Shown: positions 51,892-61,271, counted from the stretch's first letter. The stretch is 64,000 nucleotides of DNA from Halococcus sediminicola (GCF_000755245.1 NZ_BBMP01000021.1:88361-152360), one strand, 5' to 3'. The notes: generated by a model from the sequence alone, not told the origin. Made by a program: numbers and translations.

Positions 51892-52551
51892 TCAGCGGAG
51901 TCGAGATTCGATCCACGCCACCACGTCGGCGAGTTCGTCCGGGCCGATACCGTGGGCGCTCTCGTACTGGTGGGACTCGACCGCACAACCCATCTCACGG
52001 AGGCGGTCGGCGGCCCGCTCGGCGCGCTGGGCGGGAATCATCCGGTCGGCGGTGCCCGAACCGACGAACACCGGTGTGCCCGCGATACCATTGGGCGCGC
52101 TGTCGGCGTGTGTTTCGGCCAGATACCCATGTAAACAGACGACCCACGCGAACCGGTCCGGCTGCTCGCACAAAAGCGAGAGGCTCGTGATGGCCCCCTG
52201 ACTGAATCCGAGCAGTCCGATTCTCCCTGGTGCGAGGTCGTAGCGCTCGATCGCAGCCTCGATGTTCTCGGCGACGAGATCGAGGCTCCGGCGGAACTCC
52301 TCCTCGTCGGGTTGGCTGCGATGGAGATCACCGTCGGGCATCACCATCTCGTACCACGTATAGCCTTGCATGAGTCGGTCCGGCGCGCGCAGGCTGACGA
52401 TGTGGAGTTCGTCGGGCAGGCGCTGGGCCACGGGAAGCAGGTCCTGCTCGTCCGCGCCGCGACCGTGAAGGACGAACACCGCCGGTGCGGGTCCCTCGGT
52501 GAGGCTATCGGGGTCCACGTGGACGTGTTCGAGCGGGAGGTCGGCGGGCAT
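51892..52551 (-). CDS. Alpha/beta hydrolase of the phospholipase/carboxylesterase family
   Basis: A 219-residue esterase. FVLHGRGADEQDLLP (oxyanion), GLLGFSQGAITSL (nucleophile Ser), SGTADRMIP (Asp) and SAHGIGPDEL (His) form the catalytic set of the carboxylesterase-2/YpfH family. It lacks a signal peptide. Its substrate is not predictable. Located 39 bases upstream of the YlbF-like gene on the same strand. Confidence 0.85.
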   Translation of the reverse strand: MPADLPLEHVHVDPDSLTEGPAPAVFVLHGRGADEQDLLPVAQRLPDELHIVSLRAPDRLMQGYTWYEMVMPDGDLHRSQPDEEEFRRSLDLVAENIEAAIERYDLAPGRIGLLGFSQGAITSLSLLCEQPDRFAWVVCLHGYLAETHADSAPNGIAGTPVFVGSGTADRMIPAQRAERAADRLREMGCAVESHQYESAHGIGPDELADVVAWIESRLR

Positions 52552-52671
52552 GGAGCGACGTAGGTCGGTAAGGGGTTTCAACCTCTTGGGCAGCAACGAT
52601 TCGATGGCCTGTGCGTCTCGTCGCTCACGCAAAACACCGAGACTAAACGTCAGGACAGCCAAACCCGGTCA

Positions 52672-53721
52672 ATGAGCCATACGTCGGAATCGAAGTCGGG
52701 TGACCTCACCAAGACGGGAATGTCGCTCAAGCACGACCGTGAGTGGGACTACGAACTCGACAGGATAGTGGAAGCGGTCGAGGAGCGCGACGCGAAGAAG
52801 GTCGGTCTCCAGTTCCCCGAGGGGCTGAAGCGCCGCGGTCCCGCGGTCACCGACGACCTGCGCGCACTCCTGCCCGACGACGTTCGGGTACTCCTGTCGG
52901 GCCAGCCTTGCTATGGCGCCTGCGACCTCGACACCTACATGATGCGCCGCACGGACGTGTTCGTCCACTTCGGCCACTCGCCGATGAAAGAGTCGGACAA
53001 GATCATCTACGTCCCGCTCTTCTCGAACGTCGACGTCGAGCCGATCCTCGAAGACTCTCTGGACGAACTCGCAGACCCCGCCGAGAACCCCGACGTCGGC
53101 CTCGTGACGACCGCCCAGCACATGAACAAGTTCGAGGAGATGCGCGCGTGGCTCGAGGAGCGAGAGTTCGACGTCCACACACGCCGCGGCGACGAGCGGC
53201 TCACCCACGAGGGGCAGGTCTTGGGCTGTAACTACGCCTCGGCGGACATCGACGCCGACCAAGTGCTCTACGTGGGCGGCGGGAAGTTCCATCCCCTCGG
53301 ACTGGCGATGGAACACCCTGACAAGCGGGTCGTCATCGCCGATCCCGTCAACAACGCCGTCTCGATCGCCGACACCGAGAAATTCCTCAAACAGCGCTAC
53401 GGGGCCGTCCACCGCGCGATGGATGCACGGAAATGGGGCGTCATCTTCTGTACGAAGATCGGCCAGGGTCGCTACGACCAGGCCGAGAAGATCGTCGAGG
53501 AGAACGACGACGCCTACCTCATCACGATGGACGAGGTGACGCCCGACAGGCTCCGGAACTTCGACATGGACGCGTTCGTCAACACTGGGTGTCCGAGAAT
53601 TACGACCGACGACGGTCCGCGATTCCACAAACCGATGCTCACGCCGGGCGAGTACGAGATCGCCGTCGGCAACGAACCGCTGGAGAACCTCTCGTTCGAT
53701 ACTTTCCACGGCACGTGGTAG
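52672..53721 (+). CDS. dph2: Diphthamide biosynthesis enzyme Dph2
   Basis: A 349-residue radical-SAM-like enzyme that attaches the 3-amino-3-carboxypropyl group to the diphthamide histidine of elongation factor 2. The three conserved cysteines of the 4Fe-4S cluster are Cys84 (PCYGACDLD), Cys186 (VLGCNYAS) and Cys307 (VNTGCPRI), spaced as in the Pyrococcus enzyme. GLQFPEGL and TTAQHMNKFEEM are further family blocks. The N-terminal 20 residues are a likely disordered extension. Confidence 0.93.
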   Translation: MSHTSESKSGDLTKTGMSLKHDREWDYELDRIVEAVEERDAKKVGLQFPEGLKRRGPAVTDDLRALLPDDVRVLLSGQPCYGACDLDTYMMRRTDVFVHFGHSPMKESDKIIYVPLFSNVDVEPILEDSLDELADPAENPDVGLVTTAQHMNKFEEMRAWLEEREFDVHTRRGDERLTHEGQVLGCNYASADIDADQVLYVGGGKFHPLGLAMEHPDKRVVIADPVNNAVSIADTEKFLKQRYGAVHRAMDARKWGVIFCTKIGQGRYDQAEKIVEENDDAYLITMDEVTPDRLRNFDMDAFVNTGCPRITTDDGPRFHKPMLTPGEYEIAVGNEPLENLSFDTFHGTW

Positions 53722-53792
53722 GCGTCGTGGGCTGCTGTTAGTCGACCGCTTCGAGCCGGAACGCATATGCCGGCCATCCCGGTCGTGTACCC

Positions 53793-54347
53793 ATGCCCGG
53801 CGCACGCATCGAGCGCGGCGAGCGCGTCACGCTCCGAACCATCGAAGAGAAGGATATTCCGTTCACACAGCGCGCATCGGCCAATCCGGAAATCCGCTAC
53901 CCGCTCGGCTCCCCGCTCAGGAACCGCGAGGAGGTCGAAAACTGGGATACCGAAAGCACTGACCGCTTTCTCGTCAGTCTCGACGACGATGCGGGTCCCG
54001 GCCAACCCGACGAGGGAGAGACGAAACCCATCGGCGTCGTCGCCGTCGAGGACGCCGACTGGAAACGTCCCGAACTCGGTTACTGGCTCGTCCCGGAGGT
54101 CCACGGCGAGGGCTACGGCACCGAGGCGGTCGCGCTCGTCGTCGAGTACGTCTTCCGGAGCTACGAGACGCCCGCCATCGGCGCGGGTGCGTTCGACTTC
54201 AACGACGCTTCCCAGGGACTGCTCGAATCGCTCGGCTTCAGCGAGGAGGGCCGCCGTCGCAAATACATGTTCGTCGACGGCGCACACCGCGACATGATTC
54301 AGTACGGCTTGTTGCGGGAGGAGTGGCGCGAACAGCACGATTCGTGA
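53793..54347 (+). CDS. GNAT-family N-acetyltransferase (RimJ/RimL-like)
   Basis: A 184-residue protein of the RimJ/RimL type: RIERGERVTLRTIEEKDI at the start, LGYWLVPEVHGEGYGTEAVALVV containing the acetyl-CoA loop (HGEGYG), and LESLGFSEEGRRRKYMF near the end. Such enzymes acetylate protein N-termini or small molecules. About 150 bases without a gene follow. Confidence 0.82.
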   Translation: MPGARIERGERVTLRTIEEKDIPFTQRASANPEIRYPLGSPLRNREEVENWDTESTDRFLVSLDDDAGPGQPDEGETKPIGVVAVEDADWKRPELGYWLVPEVHGEGYGTEAVALVVEYVFRSYETPAIGAGAFDFNDASQGLLESLGFSEEGRRRKYMFVDGAHRDMIQYGLLREEWREQHDS

Positions 54348-54499
54348 GTCTCGCTTATCGAACTCTACCAGTAGCTCTCGTATACTTTCACCGCGTAGCC
54401 TTCTGACGAGTCGCGATACAGACGAGAACCCAGGCTACACCCTCTTCGATCGAGTTCATACAGTTAGTCCGAAAAATCGAGCACGACCGCTCGTCCGGC

Positions 54500-55336
54500 T
54501 CAGCTCTCGATGGTTTCGATTTCCTCGTCGGTGAGGTCGATGTCGCTTGCGGCGACGTTCTCTTCGAGGTGGTCGATACTCGAGGTACCGGGAATCGGAA
54601 GCATCACGGGCGAGTGCTGGAGCAGCCACGCGAGCCCGACCTGATACTCGGTCGCGTCGTGGTTGTCGGCGACTTCGTCGAGACCGTCGAGGTCGCCCGA
54701 GCCGAGCGGTGCCCACGGGATGAATCCGATATCATGCTCCTCGCAGTAGTCGAGAACCTCCTCGTGCTCGCGGTCGCCGATGTTGTACTGGTTCTGGACG
54801 GTGGCGATCTCCACTACGTCGCGCGCGGTTTCGAGCTGCTCGACCGAGACGTTCGAGACGCCGACGTGGTTGACCTTCCCCTCGTCTGTGAGGTCGGCGA
54901 AGGTCTCGACGGCTTCGGCGTAGTCGATGTCGGGGTCCGGGCGGTGATACTGATAGAGGTCGATCTGGTCCACTTTGAGCCGGTCGAGACTCCCGAGAAT
55001 CGAATTGCGGATGTAGCCCGGCTGGCCACAGCGCGGCCACGAGGCGTCGCGGTCGTCGCGCCAGAGTCCGCCTTTCGTCGCCACGAAGACGTCCTCGTAG
55101 GGCGCGAGCGCCTCGCCGATGAGTCGTTCCGAGACCGCTGGCCCGTACGAATCGGCGGTGTCGATGAAGTCCACACCCAACTCGGTGGCCCGCTGGAGGA
55201 CGTCCTTGGCCTCCTCTTCGTCGTCCGGCGGACCGATGATCTCCTCGCCGGTGAGTCGCATCGCGCCGTAGCCCAGTCGATGAACAGTATCTTCACCGCC
55301 GATATCGAACGTGTCGCTCCGGTTTTCGGTTGCCAT
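54500..55336 (-). CDS. Aldo/keto reductase
   Basis: A 278-residue TIM-barrel NADPH oxidoreductase. The catalytic tetrad is visible: Asp and Tyr in FIDTADSYGP, Lys in VFVATKGGLW, and His in LYQYHRPD. The cofactor-binding C-terminal motif is IPGTSSIDHLEENVAA. Closest in type to the general stress AKR11/AKR13 groups; the substrate is unknown. It is followed in transcription by nothing on the same strand for 150 bases. Confidence 0.88.
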   Translation of the reverse strand: MATENRSDTFDIGGEDTVHRLGYGAMRLTGEEIIGPPDDEEEAKDVLQRATELGVDFIDTADSYGPAVSERLIGEALAPYEDVFVATKGGLWRDDRDASWPRCGQPGYIRNSILGSLDRLKVDQIDLYQYHRPDPDIDYAEAVETFADLTDEGKVNHVGVSNVSVEQLETARDVVEIATVQNQYNIGDREHEEVLDYCEEHDIGFIPWAPLGSGDLDGLDEVADNHDATEYQVGLAWLLQHSPVMLPIPGTSSIDHLEENVAASDIDLTDEEIETIES

Positions 55337-55412
55337 CGAACGAAAGACGACTACCACACGGGAGCCTCTTTCGGCCGCGGCAGTCCGTTCGGCAAGTACG
55401 AGATACCGGACC

Positions 55413-56510
55413 TCAGAACCCGCGCTGGTACTGAATGGGTGGCTCGATCTGTTCCGACCGGTCGAGGGTATCGGCGGCGTGCAGCGAGAAATACGGGTCC
55501 CTGAGATGCTCGCGGCCGACGATGGCCATGTCCGCCCGGCCGTTGCGGACGAGCGCGTCGGCTTGAACGGGGGAGGAGATGCCGCCGACCGCCCCGACGG
55601 CGATATCGGACTCGCGCTCGCGGGTGATGCGGTCGGCGTAGGGCAGCTGATAGCCCGGTCCCCGGGAGGGGATCTGCGGGTCGGGGTCGTTGCCGCCGGC
55701 GCTCACGTCGATGAGGTCCGCGCCCGCCGCGGCGAGGTCGTCGGTCAATCTGATCGAGTCCTCGACCGTCCACGAGTTGCGCTCGGGCAGCCAGTCGGTC
55801 GCCGAGATACGGACGAAGACGGGCTTGTCGTCGGGCCAGACTTCCCGCACCGCGGCCGTCACCTCGCGGACCAAGCGGCTCCGGCCCTCGAAGTCGCCGC
55901 CGTAATCGTCCGTCCGGTGGTTGGTGACCGGCGAGAGGAACTCGTGGAGGAGGTAGCCGTGGGCGGCGTGGACCTCGGCGATATCGAAGCCCGCCTCGTC
56001 GGCGTGCTCGGCGGCAGTCCTGAAGGAGTCGATGACGTCCTCGATGTCGTCCTGCGTCATCGCCGCCGTTTCCGTCGCCCCGCTTTCGTAGGGCCACGGC
56101 TCCCGGCTGGGGGCGATCGTCTCCCAGCCGCCCTCGTCGGGCTGAAGCGGCTCGCTACCGTCCCACGGTCGGGATTTCGACGCCTTCCGGCCGGCGTGGG
56201 CGAGCTGGATGGCCGGCACCGAGCCCTGGGATTTGACGAACTCGGCTACCGGCGCGAGCGCGTCGGCATGGGCGTCGCTCCAGATGCCCAGATCCTCCGG
56301 CGAGATGCGCCCGCGCGCCTCGACCGCGGTCGCCTCGGTCATCACGACGCCGGCCCCGCCGGACGCCCGACTACCGAGGTGGACGAGATGCCAGTCGGTC
56401 GCCAGCCCGTCGCGATCCTCACAAGAATACTGACACATCGGAGAGACCATCACCCGGTTCGGGATCGTCGTCTCGCGCAGTTCGAGCGGCGCGAAGAGAT
56501 CTGCTGTCAT
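55413..56510 (-). CDS. NADH:flavin oxidoreductase, Old Yellow Enzyme (YqjM-like)
   Basis: A 365-residue FMN enzyme reducing activated double bonds. YqjM-type features: Cys26 in SPMCQYS (redox modulator), FMN-binding residues in HLGSRASGGAG, the paired His in EVHAAHGYLLHEF, QLAHAGRKA, and GYQLPYADRI with the later SSPVQADALVRNG phosphate loop. It stands 76 bases from the aldo/keto reductase gene on the same strand and may be co-expressed with it. Confidence 0.9.
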   Translation of the reverse strand: MTADLFAPLELRETTIPNRVMVSPMCQYSCEDRDGLATDWHLVHLGSRASGGAGVVMTEATAVEARGRISPEDLGIWSDAHADALAPVAEFVKSQGSVPAIQLAHAGRKASKSRPWDGSEPLQPDEGGWETIAPSREPWPYESGATETAAMTQDDIEDVIDSFRTAAEHADEAGFDIAEVHAAHGYLLHEFLSPVTNHRTDDYGGDFEGRSRLVREVTAAVREVWPDDKPVFVRISATDWLPERNSWTVEDSIRLTDDLAAAGADLIDVSAGGNDPDPQIPSRGPGYQLPYADRITRERESDIAVGAVGGISSPVQADALVRNGRADMAIVGREHLRDPYFSLHAADTLDRSEQIEPPIQYQRGF

Positions 56511-56616
56511 CACCGAAACCACGTGCTCACCCGGAAAGACGGTGACGAAAACGGCCGCCGTGGCACGAAAAACAGGTCTATACCGCCGATTCCGGAAACG
56601 GTGTCTCGCCGCCGGT

Positions 56617-56898
56617 TCAGCCGAGCGTGAGCGCGAGCGGAATCGCAAACACGACCACGAGACCGACGAGCGCCACGAGCGCGCCGATACCGACTTCGCG
56701 GCCCGAGAAGTCGCTCATCGGGGCCGTCTCGCGGGTGGCGACCGGTTCGACGCTTCCATGAGTTCCCTCGCCCGCCGCGTCGGGGTGGCTCTCGCGGCTC
56801 TCGTGGTCGCCCTCGACCATCGTCTCGTTTTCGGTGTCGGTCGCCTGCTCCTGGCCGGCCTCTGACTCGCGCGGCTCGGTCGGCGCGTCGTCGCTCAT
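56617..56898 (-). CDS. Acidic tail-anchored protein (DUF7550-like)
   Basis: A 93-residue protein with a strongly acidic, disordered first 58 residues and one membrane helix near the C-terminus (VGIGALVALVGLVVVFAIPLA). The layout and the segment SDFSGREVGIGALVALVG are typical of haloarchaeal small anchored proteins, possibly DUF7550 (from memory). Function unknown. Confidence 0.65.
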   Translation of the reverse strand: MSDDAPTEPRESEAGQEQATDTENETMVEGDHESRESHPDAAGEGTHGSVEPVATRETAPMSDFSGREVGIGALVALVGLVVVFAIPLALTLG

Positions 56899-56985
56899 GG
56901 CCGAGTCGATGACCGCGGGCTACTAAAGCCTCCCTGTCGGGGGCGACCGGATTGCTTTTTGCTCGGAGTGCGGTAGGTCGCGTCA

Positions 56986-57801
56986 ATGGCGTTGACGAAG
57001 CGAGTCATTCCCTGTATCGACGTCGACCTCGACGAGGCGGGCGAGCCGGCGGTCTACACCGGCGTGAACTTCGAGAACCTGACCTACTCGGGCGACCCCG
57101 TCGAGATGGCGCGCCAGTACAACGAGGCGGGGGCCGACGAGTTCGTCTTCCTCGACATCACCGCGAGCGCCGACGGCCGCGAGACGATGCTCGACGTCGT
57201 CTCGCGTGTCGCGGACGAGGTGTTCATTCCCCTGACAGTAGGCGGCGGCATCCGCACCCGCGCGGATATAAGGGAGACCCTCCGGGCGGGCGCGGACAAG
57301 GTCTCCATCAACACGGGCGCACTCCAGAGTCCAAGTCTCATCACCGAGGGCGCAGAATCGTTCGGCAGCCAGTGTATCGTCATCTCGGTCGACGCGCGCC
57401 GCCGCTACGACGGCGAGGGCGAACACTTCGTCACCATCGACGGCGAATCGTGCTGGTTCGAGTGCACGGTGAAGGGTGGGCGCGAAGGGACGGGCATCGA
57501 CGTGATCGAGTGGGCGCGCGAGGCCCAAAATCGCGGTGCGGGCGAACTGTTCGTCAACTCCATCGACGCCGATGGCACGAAGGAGGGGTACGACATCCCA
57601 TTGACGCGCGCAGTCTGTGAGACCGTCTCGACGCCGGTCATCGCCTCCTCGGGCTGTGGCGGTCCCGCCGACATGACGGAGGTGTTCACCGAGGCGGGTG
57701 CGGACGCGGCGCTTGCGGCCTCGATTTTCCACTTCGGCGAGTATTCGATTCGGGAGGTCAAGGAACGTCTCGACGAGCATGGGATACCGGTCCGACGCTA
57801 A
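56986..57801 (+). CDS. hisF: Imidazole glycerol phosphate synthase cyclase subunit
   Basis: A 271-residue TIM barrel that, with HisH, makes imidazole glycerol phosphate and AICAR in histidine synthesis. The catalytic Asp residues lie in [13 protein letters not shown] and [14 protein letters not shown], and phosphate loops are GGGIRTRAD and [10 protein letters not shown]. The C-terminus reads [13 protein letters not shown] near copy of the last 35 bases occurs 128 bases downstream. In haloarchaea hisF often neighbours rpoL, as it does here. Confidence 0.95.
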   Translation: MALTKRVIPCIDVDLDEAGEPAVYTGVNFENLTYSGDPVEMARQYNEAGADEFVFLDITASADGRETMLDVVSRVADEVFIPLTVGGGIRTRADIRETLRAGADKVSINTGALQSPSLITEGAESFGSQCIVISVDARRRYDGEGEHFVTIDGESCWFECTVKGGREGTGIDVIEWAREAQNRGAGELFVNSIDADGTKEGYDIPLTRAVCETVSTPVIASSGCGGPADMTEVFTEAGADAALAASIFHFGEYSIREVKERLDEHGIPVRR

Positions 57802-57802
57802 G
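57768..57802 (+). repeat. Direct repeat, left copy (3' end of hisF)
   Basis: Left copy of a 35-base direct repeat, identical at 31 of 35 positions to the right copy at 57896-57930 (shared start tctcgacgagca, shared ggggata/gggata-ccggt core). It contains the last codons and stop of hisF. Confidence 0.75.
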
Positions 57803-57880
57803 GGTCGTCTCGCCTGTGGCAGGCGGTTTTTGATGCAGATTTTTGCGGCCCCGTGAACGAAGTGAATCGGGCCGCAAGAA
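57802..57880 (+). repeat. Dispersed intergenic repeat, copy E (minimal form)
   Basis: Only the core of the family: GGTTTTTGATGCAGATTTTTG, then a 7-bp stem GCGGCCC/GGGCCGC (57845-57851 with 57869-57875) around a 17-base loop, then CAAGAAGGTGCC. The far module is absent and the terminal A-run is weak. It lies between the two copies of the hisF 3' end. Confidence 0.72.
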
Positions 57881-57895
57881 GGTGCCAATGGAATA

Positions 57896-57930
57896 TCTCG
57901 ACGAGCAGGGGATACCGGTGCGGCGCTGAG
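57896..57930 (+). repeat. Direct repeat, right copy (orphan duplicate of hisF 3' end)
   Basis: Right copy of the 35-base direct repeat. With the ATG just before it the stretch reads as MEYLDEQGIPVRR and stop, a better match in feel to usual HisF ends than copy one, but it is detached from the gene. Its preceding bases (ggaatat) differ from the intact gene's (ggaacg). Confidence 0.7.
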
Positions 57931-57954
57931 AGCGGGCAGTGGCCGTCGGTGTGC

Positions 57955-58182
57955 TCACTCCGTCAGCGGCAGAACGATGCCGAAGAAAATCACCGAGAGG
58001 AAGGCGATGACGATGCCGGCGATCTCGCTGTCGGCGAGGAGAGTCTCACCCCAGCCGGGAAGCGGGCCGAACAGCGCGGGACCGGCGATCGCGCCGAGTG
58101 CGCCGAGGACGAACAGCGTGACACCCAGTCCGAAGCCGTATTTCGTGAGCCAGCCGTAATCGAGGTCGCCGTACCGAGCCAT
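57955..58182 (-). CDS. Small two-pass membrane protein
   Basis: A 75-residue protein starting MARYGDLDYGWLTKYGFGLG with two hydrophobic helices (about 15-38 and 52-72) separated by a short polar loop (GPLPGWGETLLADSEI). The N-terminal YGDLDYGWL segment looks like a haloarchaeal family signature; function unknown. Convergent with hisF. Confidence 0.65.
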   Translation of the reverse strand: MARYGDLDYGWLTKYGFGLGVTLFVLGALGAIAGPALFGPLPGWGETLLADSEIAGIVIAFLSVIFFGIVLPLTE

Positions 58183-58272
58183 ACACACCGCTTCCCGCCG
58201 ACTGCCTCAAAGATTGCGTTTCGTCCCCGCGAAGCACAACCGCTTTGTCCCCACGCGAACGAGTCGACTCAA

Positions 58273-58506
58273 ATGTACGAGACTGCGATGGAGTTGGTTG
58301 CGGAGTTCGGATCGACCGCCGTTCGCGCCGTGGGCGCGGCGGTCGCGGCCGTGGCGGGCGTGGTCGTCGAGCTCAATGGTATGGAGACCCTTGGGGCGGG
58401 CGAACAGACGATCGGGCTCTGGATGGCGGTGCTGGGCGGCGTGTTGCTCATCGCGGGCTTCGTGCTCGCCCGCGAGGCGGTCGGACAGGTCCGGTCGGCG
58501 AACTAA
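58273..58506 (+). CDS. Small two-pass membrane protein
   Basis: A 77-residue protein, MYETAMELVAEFGSTAVRAV, with helices at about 15-35 and 49-68 and a polar end REAVGQVRSAN. The ATG follows a short A-rich stretch. Its TAA is three bases from the convergent rpoL stop. Not recognised. Confidence 0.6.
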   Translation: MYETAMELVAEFGSTAVRAVGAAVAAVAGVVVELNGMETLGAGEQTIGLWMAVLGGVLLIAGFVLAREAVGQVRSAN

Positions 58507-58509
58507 CCG

Positions 58510-58791
58510 TCAGGCAGCGCTCTCGAACGCCGTGTGGAACGCCGCTGTCATGTCGCTCACCCGCTGCGCACCGGCTTCGAGCGCGTCGAGCGGGTCCGTT
58601 CCTTCTGTGCGGATGGTGAGCACCGGTTCGGTCTGGCCGCCCGACTGCTCGGGGTTGACGTCGTAGGTGGCCGCCGCGACACCCTCGGTTTCGAGCAGTG
58701 CGCCCTTGAGCACGTTCATGAACGTGTGATCCTCGCCCGTTATCTCTATCGACAGTTCCTCGTCGCCGCTCTCGATGACGCGCAGGTCCAT
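58510..58791 (-). CDS. rpoL: DNA-directed RNA polymerase subunit L (Rpo11)
   Basis: A 93-residue polymerase assembly subunit, homologous to eukaryotic RPB11 and the alpha-subunit N-terminal domain. The family block [22 protein letters not shown] (residues 18-39) and [19 protein letters not shown] are clear. It pairs with subunit D in the core enzyme. Confidence 0.94.
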   Translation of the reverse strand: MDLRVIESGDEELSIEITGEDHTFMNVLKGALLETEGVAAATYDVNPEQSGGQTEPVLTIRTEGTDPLDALEAGAQRVSDMTAAFHTAFESAA

Positions 58792-58870
58792 ACGGTTTCT
58801 TCGCGCTCGCGCGCTTCAACCTGACGGACTCCCGCGACAGAGTGAAACCCACGCCCACCCACCACCGATC

Positions 58871-60517
58871 ATGGTCTCGCCGTGGCTGGCGCTCGTCCGC
58901 GTCGGGGTCGTCCTCGCGGTCCTCGTCTCGGCGCTCGTCGCGTGGCGACTCGACACGGACGACTGGGAGCGCGCACTGCGGACGCGCTTTCTCGCCGGCG
59001 TACCGTGGGGCACGCTGTCGACGGTGGCTGGCGTGCTCGTCGTCTATGTGTTCGTACAGGGCGGGCTCCGGCACTGGCACGCCCCGCTCGCGCTGCCCTT
59101 CCGCGCGTGGTCGTACCTCTACCCGCTCGGCATGGCCCTCTCCTCGTTCGCCCACGTCGGCCCGAGCCATCTGGTGAGCAATCTGGTGGGAACGGTTGCA
59201 CTCGCGCCGCTGGCCGAGTACGCATGGGGCCACTACCCGTCCGAGCGCGGTTCGCCGCTCGTGAGGACCCCCCTCGGCCGCGTGCTCGCGGTGCCGGCCG
59301 CCGCCCTCCTCGTCGGGCTGTTCGTCGCGCTCTTTTCGATCGGACCCGTCATCGGCTTCTCGGGCGTGCTCTTCGCCTTCGCGGGCTTCGCGCTCGTACA
59401 GTACCCGCTCGCGACCGTGGTCGCGCTCGCGGCCAGCGGTGCTGTTCGACAGCTCTACGCCGCCATCCAGAACCCGGTCGTACAGGCCAGCGCCGAACCC
59501 TCGTTCGGAGCGCCGTGGTGGGCCGGCATCGCTATTCAGGCCCACGCCATCGGCCTGCTCGTGGGTGTTCTGGCCGGTATCGCCCTCGTCCGCCGTCGGG
59601 GAACGGGACCCTCGGCGAGCCGGCTCTGGCTCGGCACTGTCCTATTCGCCGTCTCGCAGTCGCTGTGGGCGGTCTACTGGTTTCGCGGCAACGGCGGGTT
59701 CGTGCTCTACCGGGCGCTCGGCGTGGTGCTCGTCTTCGGGCTTGCCACGCTGGTCGCCGCGAGCGTCGCCGCCCCCGGTCGCTTTTCGCCGACGCGACCG
59801 CTCGTCGGCGGCAGCGAGCGCCGGGTGGGGGCCGTGGTCGTCGTCCTGCTCGCGCTCGCGGCGCTTTCGGCTCCCGCGATCCCGGTGAATCTCACCACCG
59901 TCGATTCCTCGACGGCACGGGCGGCCGCCGCGCCCGCCGACGCGACGCCCGATGGCAATCCCATCGCCGTACGCGATTACACCGTGCACTACGCCGAGAA
60001 CGTCACCAACCGGCAGGTGTCGGTGGTTGACGTTGCGGCGTTCGGCGAGAGTACGACCGTCAACGCCAGCGGCGTCGTCGTGGCGAGCGAGCGCCGACAC
60101 CTCTGGACGACCGCCGTCAGAGCCTCGCGCCTGCAGTTCGCCGGCTGTGCGACCGTCCGTGTCGGCGGTCTCGGCTGGGAGGAGCGAGTGCGAGTCTTAC
60201 GCACCGGCTGGCGGACGGGCGGCGAGCGGGCTTACAAAGTTCGATTCGAGCACGGCAATCACAGCCGACTCGCCTACCGCTCCGAACCGGCGACCGCCGA
60301 CGCGACGATCCGGAACAAGAACGTCTCGGTAGTCCCTCGACGGAAGGGGTTCGGGCTGGTCGTCTCACGGGAAAACCGAACGGTTGGGCGCGTGCCGCTC
60401 CCGAGAAACGGAACCGCGCGCGCCGCGAACCTCACCTTCAGCCGCGAGGGCCGGGACCTGTTCGTCACGGCCGGCGAGACGCGCGTTCGGGTGGCAAAAC
60501 GAGAGACGTACGAGTGA
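58871..60517 (+). CDS. Rhomboid-type membrane protease with C-terminal extracytoplasmic domain
   Basis: A 548-residue protein. The rhomboid core (about 90-260) shows HVGPSHLVSNLVG, the nucleophile motif GFSGVLFAFAG and the histidine-bearing AHAIGLLVG, so a Ser-His dyad is likely. Extra membrane helices precede and follow it (up to about 345). Residues 370-548 form a beta-rich, NxS/T-containing extracytoplasmic domain not usual in bacterial rhomboids. Cleaves membrane proteins; targets unknown. Confidence 0.87.
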   Translation: MVSPWLALVRVGVVLAVLVSALVAWRLDTDDWERALRTRFLAGVPWGTLSTVAGVLVVYVFVQGGLRHWHAPLALPFRAWSYLYPLGMALSSFAHVGPSHLVSNLVGTVALAPLAEYAWGHYPSERGSPLVRTPLGRVLAVPAAALLVGLFVALFSIGPVIGFSGVLFAFAGFALVQYPLATVVALAASGAVRQLYAAIQNPVVQASAEPSFGAPWWAGIAIQAHAIGLLVGVLAGIALVRRRGTGPSASRLWLGTVLFAVSQSLWAVYWFRGNGGFVLYRALGVVLVFGLATLVAASVAAPGRFSPTRPLVGGSERRVGAVVVVLLALAALSAPAIPVNLTTVDSSTARAAAAPADATPDGNPIAVRDYTVHYAENVTNRQVSVVDVAAFGESTTVNASGVVVASERRHLWTTAVRASRLQFAGCATVRVGGLGWEERVRVLRTGWRTGGERAYKVRFEHGNHSRLAYRSEPATADATIRNKNVSVVPRRKGFGLVVSRENRTVGRVPLPRNGTARAANLTFSREGRDLFVTAGETRVRVAKRETYE

Positions 60518-60549
60518 GTCCTGCGTATCGAGTGGGGTTCGCCGCCCGA

Positions 60550-61173
60550 CTACGCCCACTCGATGCGGAAGAGTTCGGCGTCGACGGTGTGTGAGTCCGC
60601 GTCGTGGAAGTCGAACTGCTTGGGGAGATCGAGTTCGGCGCGGAACGAGCGCGTGACCGTCCCGTCGTTGTCGGCGGCGAACGATGCGACGAAATCCCGA
60701 CTGCCGGCGTTGTGCACCGAATACGAGACGTCGCCCACGCGGGCGGCCGTGGCGAGGAACGCACGATCCGCGTGTTCGCTGTCGTTCTGTGCGCCGAATG
60801 GAGGGTTCATCACCACGGTCGTCCCTCCATCCGTGTCGAGCGGCGCGTCGGTCGCGTCGGCGCGCAGCCACGAGATGTCGGCTGCCGTGCCGACCCGTCC
60901 CTCGTTGTCGCGCGCCGTCGAGAGCGGATTGGGGTCGATGTCGACGCCGACCACCCCCGTGGGGCCCCTGAGTGCGGCCGCGAGCGCGAGCATCCCGGTT
61001 CCAGTCCCCAAATCGACGACGAACCGGCCCTCGATGTCGCCCTGCAGGTCGGCGTCGTGGACCAGTCTGGCCGCCAGTTCGGGCGGCGTTCGGTACTGCT
61101 CCAGGCTCGCCTGCGGGTTCTCGAAGCCGGCGACGACGGCGAGTTGCTGGGCCAGCGCGCTCACGGAACTCAT
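60550..61173 (-). CDS. METTL5-like SAM-dependent methyltransferase
   Basis: A 207-residue Rossmann methyltransferase. The SAM loop is VVDLGTGTGMLALAAAL and the N6-adenine motif is MNPPFGAQND (NPPF), which predicts methylation of adenine N6. It follows the archaeal METTL5/HemK-like group that modifies small-subunit rRNA, with LEQYRTPPELAARL near the start as a family block. Stand-alone gene. Confidence 0.87.
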   Translation of the reverse strand: MSSVSALAQQLAVVAGFENPQASLEQYRTPPELAARLVHDADLQGDIEGRFVVDLGTGTGMLALAAALRGPTGVVGVDIDPNPLSTARDNEGRVGTAADISWLRADATDAPLDTDGGTTVVMNPPFGAQNDSEHADRAFLATAARVGDVSYSVHNAGSRDFVASFAADNDGTVTRSFRAELDLPKQFDFHDADSHTVDAELFRIEWA

Positions 61174-61271
61174 CGCCGACCATACCCAATGGGCATACGA
61201 AAACCTTTCCACATACATCGGAGTTATCCGAGGGGTAGAACTACGTCGGTGGCCACCGTTCGACCGACCGG

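Noticed and set aside
54348..54499. Possible gene in the gap after the RimJ-like acetyltransferase
   Set aside because: All frames are short and interrupted; the region is AT-richer and looks like ordinary intergenic sequence.
56986..57930. Intein or intron as explanation for the split-looking hisF end
   Set aside because: hisF is complete before the first copy and the insert is only about 93 bases with no splicing motifs or endonuclease.
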